Assembly: GCA_036346375.1 (NCBI GenBank) | Contig: CM070508.1 | Location: 18,978,852 to 19,042,851, forward strand | Reading direction: 5' to 3' | Length of the DNA: 64,000 nucleotides | DNA from: Guadua angustifolia | Lineage: Eukaryota > Streptophyta > Magnoliopsida > Poales > Poaceae | Shown here: one piece after another, positions 11,218 to 21,342 of the stretch | Numbering within the stretch: the first letter of the stretch is position 1 | Layout of the letters: every line of letters begins with the position of its first letter | Position numbers and translations under genes: made by a program | The notes under the pieces: generated by a model | Databases searched by the model: none | Seen by the model: only the letters and a program-made list of their open reading frames with translations | Told to the model about the DNA's origin: nothing

Positions 11218-12660
11218 TCAAGGACCTCCGCTGGCCGTCCGCCGAGAGCGATGACCATGGTGACCTCCGCCGGTCCTGCGGTCACGCTTCCGCTTCTTGG
11301 TGCGGGTGTCTTGGTCGGCGCCCTTGGAGTTGGACGGGCCAGCCTCAGAGTGGCTCAGACCAAGCTTACCTTGGTCGTGTCGCGCTTCAGCGAGCGGCGT
11401 CGTCGCGTCCGCGTACCGTTCCGCCATGCGAAACAATTTGTTGTGCCGAGCCTTGTCATGATCTCGAGGTCTTGATGGCGCCGGTCGCGAGCGCCGAACT
11501 TGAAGGCCTTGATAAGCGCTTCATCGAGATGCTTGGAATCGAGGTTCCTTGTGCGGATGAACGCCACACAAAATCACGAAGAGGCTCGCTCTTGCCACGG
11601 ATAGCCTTGATCAAGTCCTTCTCCCTCCACGACCGCTCATATGACTCACGGAAGTTGGAGGCGGGCGCTCTGATTTGGCGCCACGACACGAAGGCAAGAC
11701 TTACGGTTGAAGAGCGAGTTGAGCGGCGCCGTCGAGCGGTCGGAGATAGTTGGCCATGACCAACTCGTCACCTCCGCCGCCAAAATGGCGGTCGAGTAGA
11801 TGAGACGAGGAACTTCGTCGGGGTTCTTGGTTCCGTCGGCGCTTCGATCAGCGGGTTTAAACGAAGCGAGCGGCCTCTGTGACGAAGGTCGTCAGTCGCC
11901 ACACAACCGTAGGCGGGGCGGGTGTCGCCGGGAAGCGTCGCGCCAGCGAGATCTCCTTGCTGTCTGCGAATCGAGCCGGGCTCCTTAGCGACCGATCTTG
12001 GCGAGATCGGTCATGATGCGAGCACGGAGTCGCTGGGAGGTATTGCGGCGGTCTGTCTTGCGATAGCGCTGGCGAAATGTCGGGAAAGTCCCTTGACTGC
12101 TTGCCGATTGGCGTGGAGCTCGTGTGGCTCACCTCGCGTCCGGTATCGAGTCTTGCCCGAGGGTGTTCGAGACAAGCGCTTCGCCTCGGCGGCGGCGATG
12201 GGTGCGCCCTACGATGGCGTGATGAATTGTCGGCGCTTCTCGGGGAAGGGTCCTGAGCGGTGACCGGTGCTGCGGAGAATGGCCTCAAGTGCAGCGCGAT
12301 CGAGTTCTTGATCAAGGCCGGCCAAAGAGCTCGATTTTGCCCTATCGGGATCAGCCATGATCCGGGCAATAGCATGGCGTTCCCGAGGAGGAGCCTCTCT
12401 GGTCCTCCGTCGGGCCTTGATAATGGCTTTGATTGATCGCATAGCGTGGACCATTCGGCGAGCATCCTCGGGAGTTTGTGGAGTCGCGATCCGCCCGTTG
12501 CGCGTCCTCACCGGGCGTCGCCATGAAGCGTCTTTGCTCACATGGTGGTGGGGAAAGCAGCGAGGATGCGGGCGGACTCGCGTCCGATCCACCTTCGAAG
12601 AGTGTTCGTCGATGGAAACGCCATGCTCCTAAGACCTCGGAGTTTTTCTGTGAATGAACA
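11218..12660 (-). pseudogene. Gag region remnant of gypsy C
   Basis: Minus-strand frames in several phases lie between the protease and the 5' LTR. One piece (about 11456-11689) reads SYERSWREKDLIKAIRGK then LRDFVWRSSAQ, resembling the retrotransposon gag core where a helix precedes LRDYI/RRF. Another (12209-12592) is charged and helical (RMVHAMRSIKAIIKARRRTR). There is no intact frame. Confidence 0.6.
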
Positions 12661-12671
12661 AAACAGCCGGG

Positions 12672-12689
12672 CCCCACGGTGGGCGCCAT
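12672..12689 (-). other. Primer-binding site of gypsy C
   Basis: On the minus strand, immediately after the 5' LTR end CCGACA, the sequence reads ATGGCGCCCACCGTGGGG. This is the standard position for the tRNA primer site. I cannot assign the tRNA with certainty. Confidence 0.7.
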
Positions 12690-13335
12690 TGTCGGCGATC
12701 GGGATCGTAATCGCGAAAAATGAGGTGAGGGTCAATGAGAAATGGGACCACAAGCTGCGCTTTGCTCGAGCAGGGGAATGAGGTCGAGGAGGTCGATGGT
12801 CGGAGCTAGGGACAACGAGCGAGATGGAGGATTATCTGGTTCGAGCCCCTGAGAAGGTAATAGCTCTACTCCGGTCACCTTGCGGTGGTGGTTCACGATG
12901 TTTGTGAGTACAAGAGAGGTTCTGACTCAATCTTGGCGATGCTAAGTCTAAACTTGAACTTCGGGTGTGTGTCTTGTTGGGTTATCCTCACTAAGTGTTT
13001 ACAAAGCCTCGATCTTATACCCATTCTCCTTGCAGCGTTAAGGGAGTATTTCTCGGATCGTGGCCTTCATGCACATTGATAGCCGATGGAAACCGTTCCG
13101 ATCCGCGGCAGCTGCATTACTCACGATCCCGTTCTCGTAGCGCCAAGTGATGGCGTGTCGGGATCAGAAGAGCGCCACCGACCTTGAATCATCCCAAGCG
13201 GCGGTCGTGAGGGCCCCGAGCTCGGAATCTGCGCCCTAGGTCGGCGGCCTCGAGCTTGATCCGAGTCTTTGATCGAGGCCTTCGAGCTAGGGGACGGTTG
13301 GTGTGCTGACCGACCAAGGGTTGCGGCCCCCGACG
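12690..13335 (-). repeat. 5' LTR of gypsy C
   Basis: Direct partner of 4372-5020. It opens TGTCGGCGATCGGGATCG at 12690 and ends CCCCCGAC near 13334, where the last base is altered or lost. It differs from the left LTR by scattered substitutions and small indels, so the insertion is not very recent; I did not count differences. Confidence 0.88.
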
Positions 13336-13721
13336 AACCAGATCCTTCTTGGCGTAGTCTCTGGCGTATGCTTGAAGGTCTTCCATGCCTTTCTGTCGCT
13401 AGCGGTGCATACCGTCGCACTAGGGGCGGATTCTTACGGAATGTTGAGCGATGAAAGAATTTCCGTTAGCAAGGCATTGCGAGCCTCAATAGTCACCAAC
13501 CTCCGGGAAGATAAGCGTGATCGGAACCCATTCGAGCTACTATCCCACATACTCCGAAATGCATTCGCGCCTTTTTGGCTTTCTAGGGGCCCCATCATTT
13601 GGATCGATCTACTGTAATGGTATATCGATGCATTGGCCTTTTGTTTGGTCCTCTTGGCGTGGGTCGATTCTTCTTTTGAGGGCACATCATGTTCTTCAGA
13701 CGATGGATTAGAGGACGACAT
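13336..13721 (-). pseudogene. CACTA second ORF, N-terminal part, in D
   Basis: The minus strand starts with ATG at 13721 (MSSSNPSSEEHDVPSKEE), a charged low-complexity opening. It continues to RNALLTEILSSLNIP and a stop at 13434, then DLQAYARDYAKKDLVR in another frame, where gypsy C cuts in. NALLTEILSSLNIP matches NLVTEIFASFELP in the equivalent gene of CACTA E (24.47 kb). The rest of the gene lies at 2541-4371. Confidence 0.65.
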
Positions 13722-13807
13722 CTTCTTTACAAGTTAACATAGTTTCAGACGAACTAAAAGTGAAGAACAAATAAAATCACATTAGAGTGAATGAGTTTGT
13801 GGATACC

Positions 13808-13925
13808 ATGGCTTGTTATTAGCCTTTTAAAAGAACTAGCCTAAATGGCTTGTTATTAGCCTTTTAAAAGAACTAGCCTAAATGGCTTGTTATTAGCCTT
13901 TTAGCAAAAAAGCGAACTAGGAGGT
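13808..13925. repeat. 37-bp tandem repeat, about three copies
   Basis: The unit starting ATGGCTTGTTATTAGCCTTT begins at 13808, 13845 and 13882; the third copy diverges after the first 24 bases. It lies just upstream of the minus-strand ORF start at 13721, inside CACTA D. Confidence 0.9.
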
Positions 13926-14750
13926 TGCGAACTTAATAAAAATTTGGACACCTCCCTAAAATTAGGACATCCACATGAGACAAGCAAAAGAATACATATG
14001 GAATCAACCATTTGACGATTAACGAGAATAATAGAGCGAAGCTCGGGATCTCACATATGAACATATGCAGTATTACGAATAAAGAAATTAGCATAAAGCT
14101 CATATTGATTGTTTGAATGTTCTCGAGATGTCGGGTTGCCTTAAAAGGCCCTCCTCGCCACAATGGACAAGTAATAGACTAGATTGTGACAACTTTATCT
14201 CAATATGATTTAATACTTGACGAGTTAAGTATAAATCTACTCAATTGGTTATCTTATATGCATATTCACTAACTAAGCATATAAAGACGGGTTTGCAATA
14301 GACAACGGTGAAATCAAAACTCCACTAAACCACCACCTAAGCAGACCCTCCAAACTAATTCTTTGGGGCACCAAAAACAACCACGGCACCATCGCTCCTA
14401 GCCAACCGAACAAAGACATTTTAACTAATTCTTCAGCTCTTTGGGCTCTAAACAACAGAAAACAAACATCATCCTTGATCACCGACAAAAGACCTTTTCA
14501 ACCAACATCAAAAACTCGATTACGATCAACCACTCTTCCGGCAACCTCAATCCTTTGCCGAACTCACACTAATCAAATATATATATATATATGAAAGTAA
14601 AATTATTTGCTAAGATTTGTTGTCACAATTAGTCTATTCCATCCCTAAATCATCTTGAACATTAAGCCCACACGCAAGGTCCCCAAGCATGAATCGTGGC
14701 CCTTTGCAAGACCGAAAAATAGAGCAAATGGCAGGCGGTGCCTCCAGATC
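13926..14750. other. AT-rich interior of CACTA D
   Basis: No gene is recognised. By position it is the leader or intron of the second gene of D, between the promoter-like block at 14.75-15.4 kb and the ATG at 13721. A short (TA)n run lies near 14577-14592. Confidence 0.5.
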
Positions 14751-14754
14751 GGCG

Positions 14755-15380
14755 GCCTCTAGCTCGATGGCTAGTCCCCGAAATACTCACGGTTGAAGCC
14801 CGAGATGCACAAGAACACTGATCGAGAACACGTCGATCTTGGGGGAGGGCCGATCGAAGGGAGGACGCCGAGGGGAGGGCGCCAAGGGCGGGGAGGACGC
14901 CGGGGGGGGGAGGCCGAGGGCGGTGGAGGGCGCCGGGAGGGAGGACACGAGGGGAGGCCGCCAGGGAGGCAAAAGCGTCTCAAAGGGTTAGGGTTTGGCG
15001 CTGTGTGAATGAGCTCTGCTGGGAGATATATAGAGAGAGCACATCACGAGCGGTTCTATAATATAAGCATGCGTGATGAGATATCCTGAGCGGTTCTATA
15101 ATAGAACGATGCAGCGATGTTGAAAATATCACGAGCGGTTCTATAATAGAGCGATGCAGCGATGCTAATATCACGAGCGGTTGTATAATAGAAACGATGC
15201 ATGATGTTTACTATCACGAGCGGTTTTATAATAGAACAAATGCAGTGATGTTAGCGACATCACGGACGGTTATATAATATAACCGTCTCGATGTTGAGAT
15301 ATCACGAGCGGTTAGGTAACATAACCGTCTGCGACAAATAACATCACTGCATTGTTATGTTAAAGAACCAAATCGTGATA
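14755..15380 (-). promoter_or_regulatory. Internal promoter-like block of CACTA D with subterminal-type repeats
   Basis: From 15380 down to 15038 there are at least six ATCACGAGCGGTT-type units like those at the transposon ends. They are followed on the minus strand by a TATA-like TATATATC (15034-15027). Next comes a C/T- and CG-rich leader (14990-14830) containing AAACCCTAACCC. This is the layout of a promoter for the downstream second gene. In En/Spm the same repeats bind TnpA, so this block could couple expression to transposition; that is inference. Confidence 0.5.
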
Positions 15381-17240
15381 TATCTTATTCCTTGACATTC
15401 ACTTGTCGGTTCGATTCGATCGACTCTTATGCATGCCACTTTGTTGTATCTTACGGGAAAGTTGTCTTTAACGAGAATATCATTATCTTGTGGTTGAAAT
15501 GGAATTCTAATCCTCAATTCAAACCCTAAAATCTGAGAGCAATCACATACAACTATTTCCATATTGCCAAAGTAGACATGATTACGTTCTTATACTTGCA
15601 TCTTTTCCATCAATCGGATGCTTCACAATTAAGCTACTTACAAAGATCATCACAATCATATGTACAAAGCATGATGGGTCGTATCATCTTTACAATAGCA
15701 TTAATGTAATATTATTACACATGAAAATTAGTAAGCATGATGACAATGCACCCTTCTCATAACTACGCGCCACATGCTTATTCTTTTGTCACGAAAATTA
15801 GCCCTTCATGATGATCGGCGTGTGTAGCTTGCTTCCTCGTGTTGTTCTTACGGGACCAGGATGTCATTTCCGATAGGTGGCAACTCATCAAATTGATTGT
15901 ACTCTTCCTCGTCTACTACATTCTCAACTCAGATAATTCTCCTTTTTCCACTGAAGAACTTCGTGGCGCTTCTTGTTGGGCCGAATTGGTTACATAGAAG
16001 ACTTGAACAACTTGGTTAGCGAGTGCGAATGGTTCATCTTGGTATCCGACACGTTCGAGGTCCACATAGTGATGCCATTCTTGTCAACCTTCACGTCTTT
16101 GGAGGTGGACCCATGACACCGAAATAGGGAATCTTGAAAAGTGCGTGAGTCGAGCTCCCATATCTCCTCTATGAACCCATAGTAGGAGCTCCTCGTTAAC
16201 CAGTGGTATTATTGAATGCATCTATCACGAACACCGCTGATTACGGTTTAATGCTCTTCATGTCACGATCTCTAGTGTAAAATGTGTACCCATTTAAGTC
16301 ATATCCTTTCCATGTGACAAGCTGTAAAAGTTGGTCCTTTTGCCAACCATGTCGGCGTGTCATCGGCGAGCTCGAGTGATAGGTCGCTCCTTCAACCATT
16401 TCTTTGAACTAAAGGTTATCTTGTCTCGTGATCCAAGACTCTGCCGTCTTTGGATTCTCTTGCCTTAGCCATTGCTTGTGCTTTCGATGATATAGGTGAC
16501 ACTACTGACCATGTGTTGCAAAACCGTGAAATGGGCTCGAGCATACATAGCCGAATCAGGCGTGATTGCTTTCCTTCCGATGGTCCCGATACCCTGGAGC
16601 CTCCCCTCATGGCGAGATACCATGCCACCTTAGCGGGAGGACCTTCTTTCACCTCAATGCTCTCGCCATCATCATCTGAATGACTCTTACGCTTGTCTTA
16701 GGGATCGTTGCACACGGACATACATGCAAGTTTGTGTACTCTTTGCGGTGCGAGGATCTGATCGTTTGGACAGGCATGTATTCTTTCTACTTCCATTCCC
16801 AAGGGACAAAGAACACCTTGGCTTTGTAGGTGCTTGTCGACAACTCGTTTCCCTCTGGAAGCATGTCCACCAATAGGCGTGCTTATTGTTGTGAAACTCT
16901 TGTCGGACCAACCGTTGCTTGCCTTCAATTTGAATAGTTGAAGCACGGATGATAACCTTGTGTATTTCAACTTGCACCCTGCGAACAAAGGTTTCTCCGA
17001 GTCCTCCATTAAGCCACAGGCTGTCCATATTCCTGTCATCAAGGTTTCATACGCATCGCGTAGCATCTAATCCAAATTGTCATCGTGCAACTTTGTCCTC
17101 ATCGGAAGCACAATCGATATGATCATCCGACATATCATTGACATCGTCGACGATATTAACACTACTTGCTGCTTCACGTATATTGTGCTCTTCGCCATGG
17201 TGGTCCAACATGTATAGCCCTTTTGAAACCCCTTGAATCA
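15381..17240 (-). pseudogene. TNP2-type CACTA transposase remnants in D
   Basis: The minus-strand frame at 16698-17066 reads TRLSSVLQLFKLKA, then GWSDKSFTTI, then LCPLGMEVERIHACPND. These are hallmark blocks of the plant TNP2 (Transposase_21) family. Further on, about 16160-15960, EEIWELDSRTF, LFRCH and VKVDKNGI match the DUF4216-type C-terminal region. The central catalytic part between these blocks is not recognisable; 16416-16652 holds an unrelated-looking frame. The gene is therefore deleted and frameshifted. Order and strand agree with the second ORF of D. Confidence 0.75.
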
Positions 17241-18110
17241 AGTGTTAGCCGATCTGCTATTTGAGTTTGAAACATCTTGATTTTAGCAATCAATGCACGG
17301 ACATGACATGAATTGCACCCCTTATTAAACATATCCTCCTCTGCTGCTCTTTTGAAAGTGGAGCGCCATTAAGGTATTGACACTAAATGCGGTTCTCGCG
17401 TACATCGACTTCGATCCATCTCGCTACACATGTAACACTTAGTGTTAAATATTAAGTGCACGGTGTAGTGCGTATGCACATTCTTAAACTAATTATGCAA
17501 TTACATACCTTAATTACATCACAAAGAAATAATTAACACAATTCAAATTAATCTTCAATATAATAATGAAATTAGAACCCATTACTAACCTTAGATCACC
17601 AAAAGACTTGAATTGATCTATAAGCTAGATCTAAACAATCTTTAAATTCTATCTTAACAAGCTAGCTAGCTACATCATGATCGAATATTATATTATGCAA
17701 ATAGAACCATTACTAGCTAACCTTATTCATCAAACAACCAACACATGGTTCTAGCTACAAGATAGATCTTAAAAAATCATCAAATTCTCTCCTTATCAAG
17801 ATAGATGTTGAATATAATGCAATTAAAACACAGTACTAACCAAATATCACAAACAACATATGGATCCAGCTACAATTAAACTAGATCTAATCAAACAATC
17901 TTTAAATTAATTACGTCCTAACAAACCCAGATATTGAATTCGATCGCATGCAATTAGAGAACTCATTACTAACCTTAGATCACCAAAATCAAATGAATCT
18001 AATATCACCCTTGAAATCAATGGCTTTCTTTCAAAAATCGCCTCACTTCCACAGTACCGCCACTAAGCATAGAAACGAAACCCTATAAGCGAAGTGGATG
18101 TGGATCGAGG
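17241..18110. other. AT-rich leader region of CACTA D
   Basis: Low-complexity AT-rich DNA with loosely repeated AATCTTTAAATTCT and TACTAACCTTAGATCACC motifs and no ORF. It lies between the right terminal repeats and the TNP2 remnants, so it is probably the 5' untranslated region or an intron of that gene. Confidence 0.5.
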
Positions 18111-18119
18111 CTCGATTTC

Positions 18120-18490
18120 ACGGAGCGGTATTATCACGAGCGGTTTTATATTACAGCCGTCGTGATACAAAAATATCCTGAGCGGTTTCTAAATATAACC
18201 GTCTGTAATGATTCTTGTAGATATTACAGAGCGGTTGTGTTATATAACCGTCAGTGATATCCTGACGATTTTACTTAAGCAAATGCGTAATGAAATCTTG
18301 TAGCCATCACGAGCGGTTATATTTAGAAACCGTCGTGATATTTCTTGTATATCTGGCGGCGTAATATAAAACCGTCATGATATATGCTTGACGGTTTGAG
18401 TACATAACCGTCTGTGATGTTCCATATTACGAGCGGTTTTTCAAAACCGTCGTGATAAAGGCGTCGATATAAGCCTCATTTGTAGTAGTG
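18120..18490. repeat. Right terminus and subterminal repeats of CACTA D
   Basis: An array of ATCACGAGCGGTT/AACCGTCGTGAT units ends in CTCATTTGTAGTAGTG, the inverted terminal repeat. It is followed by the AAT target duplication at 18491-18493. Confidence 0.9.
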
Positions 18491-20011
18491 AATCTATGTA
18501 ACTATGTAAATGCTTAACTTAGTCTTAACAAATGACAAACCTCTAATATGATTATATTGCTATGAGACTAACATGTTATTGCCTAGTTGAGTATCAGTCT
18601 CATCTATTTAGAGGAAAATCAAGTGGGATGGTTAAGCAAAGATAAGGTATGCAATTTTGGTATCTCTTCTATATTTGTTATTGCATTCCTTTTGTGCAAA
18701 TGCATAGTGAACTCCAAGTAGCATGTTGATTATATATATGCACATTGGTTCATATCATATTTATTTGTACATATATATTCATTTGAGTTCATTATGTGCT
18801 TTGTTTTTAGTATGCATGTATTAACTAGAGTTAAACTTCATATTGCTATAGATTGACTTGGTGCATGCATGTTTTAGTTGTATATCTTCTCATGCAATTC
18901 TCTTAGTGAAGTTTAATCTAGTGTTGGATCACATATTTACTCTTAGTCCAAATATTAGTTCCACATGTACAATTCGTGTATATTCTATCATGTGCTTCAT
19001 TTAAGTAAAAACTGTGATCCTTGCCATGATTTAATTGATTCATCATATCGGCAAAAATCTCTCTAGTGCATATAGATCAATTACATATTCATCATGATGC
19101 ACTTAGTAGAGAACATTTCTTATGTCAAGTGTTTCCATTTATGTTGTGCTTCTTTATATGAAACACTTGTGGTAATCAACTACTCACAAATATCAATTTC
19201 TTCATATCTACTGAGCTTTTGGGACTAATGCTTTTCATGAGTGGTTTGGAAAGAATTAGGTCCCGTGTGTGTATGACGACCAAGGTATCTTGGAGGATGA
19301 TCGTTAAGCCGAGATCAACAAGACGGCAGTGTCACCAAGAGTTGAGGACTAGGTCAAGATCGACTTGGCGTGGAGATCATCGGAGAGGATGATAAAGTCA
19401 AGGTTGATAGGACGAGAGTCTCATGAGATGAATCGAGTCAAGTTGGACAAGGCGAAGATGTCATCAACTATATGGTGAAGGTCTTCATGCACCGGCATTA
19501 AGAAAGAAGATGACAAGTGACTATTTCTAGACTTGTATTATCTTTGATTTAAATTGAGTCTAAGAATTGTCGTACTATTAAGTGGGATGCGACGTCGAAT
19601 GACTTTTAGATGTGTCAAGTGCTCAAGTGATCCATCCTTGTGAAACTTAGAGAGAGAGTGGTGTTGGTGGTGCCGGAAAGTGAGAGTTGTAGGTCTCCCT
19701 TGGATTCTTTGTGAAATATATATTTATCCTTTGAGATTTGGGTAGTGAGACCTTGTTAGTTGTGTAGCCCTCGTTCTTAGCTTTCTGTAGAGTCCAAAAT
19801 CACTGAAATCGGAGTCCGGAGTCAAAAGTTATGCTCGTTTTCGTCAGGCTGCTCAGTCCATTCCGGAGTATCCGGGTTAAGGTCCAGAGTATCTGGGTTG
19901 GTTCTCTCGGTTTGATCAATCCGGAGTATCCGGATTATCCAGAGTATCCAGGGTTAAGTCCGGAGTATCCGGGTTGTGCGTAGTCCCACCGGTTAGATTT
20001 TTGGGGACCTC

Positions 20012-20019
20012 TATTTAAA
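20012..20019 (+). promoter_or_regulatory. TATA-like box in LTR of element A
   Basis: CTATTTAAAG lies about 970 bp before the LTR end and is followed by a pyrimidine-rich stretch, a usual place for the U3/R boundary. Confidence 0.5.
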
Positions 20020-20373
20020 GCCCTCTCTTCCCCATCTTCAAAGTGGCCGTTATCCTGCAGCTTTGAGGGGTTATCCTCTTGTTCTTGAGCCCCTAAAACA
20101 CCTCTTTACCCTTAGATCTAAGTGATCCCCTTTGTGAGAAGGGTAGGGAAGAGTTTGAGGAGTGAGGTGTTAGATTGAGTGTGATTTGAGTTGTTGAGCA
20201 CTTGATTTCATCTCCAAGCTTGTTCTTCGTGAGCATTTGTTACTCTTGGAGGTTGAGGACTCCTAGACGGCTAGGAGGTCGCCTACGAGCCACCGGTGTT
20301 TTGTATGGTTGGCCGTGGGAAGTTTGTGAAAGCCGGTTCCGCCTCCGTAAGGGAAGGAATCAAAGGAGTAAAG

Positions 20374-20525
20374 ACCGGCGAGTGCATTTGTGCAACACCG
20401 GGAGGAAGAGGGTTGAAAGAGACCCCGGCTCAAGTGTGACCAAGCCTCAACCGGCGAGTGCATTTGTGCAACACCGGGAGGAAGAGGGTTGAAAGAGACC
20501 CCGGCTTAAGTGAGACCGAGCCGCC
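20374..20525. repeat. 76-bp tandem duplication in LTR A
   Basis: The unit ACCGGCGAGTGCATTTGTGC...CCTCA begins at 20374 and again at 20450, with a few substitutions between copies. Confidence 0.9.
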
Positions 20526-21342
20526 TCAACGGAGACGTAGGATCCCCTCAAGGATCCGAATTTCGGGTGAAAAATCATTCTCTACTTGCTTACTTTTATT
20601 CTTGCTAGAGCATTTGATTTTGAATCTTGAAATTGTCCGATCTACTTTTCTACTGTGTTTGGCTCTAGATATGTACTTGTTCCAGGTTCCTGGTAGTGTT
20701 TTGAATCTTTGTGTTCAAGTAGTTTGATTAAAAGTTGAAGAGATTACAAATTTTATCTCGAGGTGCCCAACCCGGAGTATCCGCACAATCACCTCGGATA
20801 GTCCGGATTTACTGGAGTATCCGCACATTTACCCCGGATAGTCCGGAAATACCAGAGTTTCCGTATCAAAGGTCGGATAGTCCGGGCTGAACCCCCCGGG
20901 ATTGTTTTATTCTGCTGTGATTTAGTTTTAAATTTATTATTCGCCTATTCATCCCCCTCTAGGCGACATCCCCTATCCTTTCAAAAAGGGAGAAATTGGG
21001 GGACTATGAGTTTATCTTAAAACTCTTATGTATCTATATGCTGCTATGTTTTTGGTTTTTGAACTTTCAGTACTCTAACTAAATTTGGATGATCTGATGT
21101 TTTGGTCTATGGTTTTTAGTTGCTCTGATGATAATACTTTAGTTTTAATGATCAATTTTAATGCTCTAATATATTCTAGCTCTGATATATTCTATCTTGC
21201 ACACATTTTGCGGGAGCAAAAATGTTATTATATCTGCATAAACTGCTTATGCTATGTCAAGCTAACTCTATTTTGCAAAATGTTTGAGATATTATTGACA
21301 TAGAAAAGGTATGTTGTCATCAATCTCCAAAAAGGGGGAGAT

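Larger units (their letters stand above)
4372..13335 (-). mobile_element. Ty3/gypsy LTR retrotransposon C (Tat-like), about 9.0 kb
   Basis: Two direct LTRs (4372-5020 and 12690-13335) flank minus-strand gag, protease, RT, RNase H and integrase remnants in gypsy order. The LTR opens TGTCGGCGATCGGGAT and closes CCCCGACA. A primer-binding-site-like TGGCGCCCACCGTGGGG abuts the 5' (right) LTR. The TSD is imperfect: GAACA before 4372 and GAACC at 13335-13339 if the last LTR base is lost. The element lies within the second ORF of CACTA D. All genes are frameshifted. Between integrase and the 3' LTR is a 2.6-kb region with plus-strand (antisense) ORFs, as known for Tat-lineage elements. Confidence 0.9.
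296..18490 (-). mobile_element. CACTA (En/Spm) DNA transposon D, about 18.2 kb with nested gypsy C
   Basis: The left terminus CACTACTACAGAAAT (296-310) and the right terminus ending ATTTGTAGTAGTG (18478-18490) are inverted copies of the CACTA terminal repeat. Both ends carry arrays of short palindromic subterminal repeats. The 3-bp TSD is AAT on both sides, as expected for CACTA elements. Genes run on the minus strand: TNP2 remnants near 16.0-17.2 kb, then a second ORF at 13.7 kb that continues after the gypsy insertion at 4.37-2.6 kb. Without C, the element is about 9.2 kb. Frames are broken, so it is probably not autonomous now. Confidence 0.92.
1..20983 (+). mobile_element. Copia-like LTR retrotransposon A, 3' part, interrupted by CACTA D
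   Basis: The window opens in the 3' internal end of an LTR retrotransposon: an ORF tail, a purine-rich stretch (about 165-182), then an LTR beginning TGATAGTGCATCTAGG at 233. The LTR stops at 295, where CACTA D begins, and resumes at 18491. It runs to the grass copia-style end CCCCCTCTAGGCGACATC...CCTTTCA at 20983. Rejoined, the LTR is about 2.56 kb. Its 5' part lies outside the window. It appears to be inserted in the 3' internal end of element B, because a purine-rich copia-like tail follows directly. The copia assignment rests on LTR end style only; no integrase or RT of A is visible. Confidence 0.7.
18491..20983 (+). repeat. LTR of element A, right piece
   Basis: Continuation of the LTR interrupted at 295. 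It contains a TATA-like TATTTAAA at 20012-20019, many TCCGGAGTATCCGG-type repeats (19860-19980 and 20770-20900) and a 76-bp tandem duplication. It ends CCCCTCTAGGCGACATC...CTTTCA. It encodes no protein that I can support. Confidence 0.75.

Noticed and set aside
10789..11759. Plus-strand ORFs of 228 and 269 codons opposite gypsy C gag/protease
   Set aside because: They lie on the strand opposite to recognisable pol remnants, have R/G/S-rich composition and show no domain, so they are shadows of the minus-strand genes.
14976..14992. Possible telomere-like repeat (AAACCCTAACCC on the minus strand)
   Set aside because: Only about two units are present, inside a pyrimidine-rich transcript leader; this is a common plant leader motif and not a telomeric array.
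16416..16683. Paired open frames on both strands near 16.5 kb as a gene
   Set aside because: They lie between TNP2 blocks of CACTA D but match no transposase motif and show no start or splice context; treated as decayed interior.
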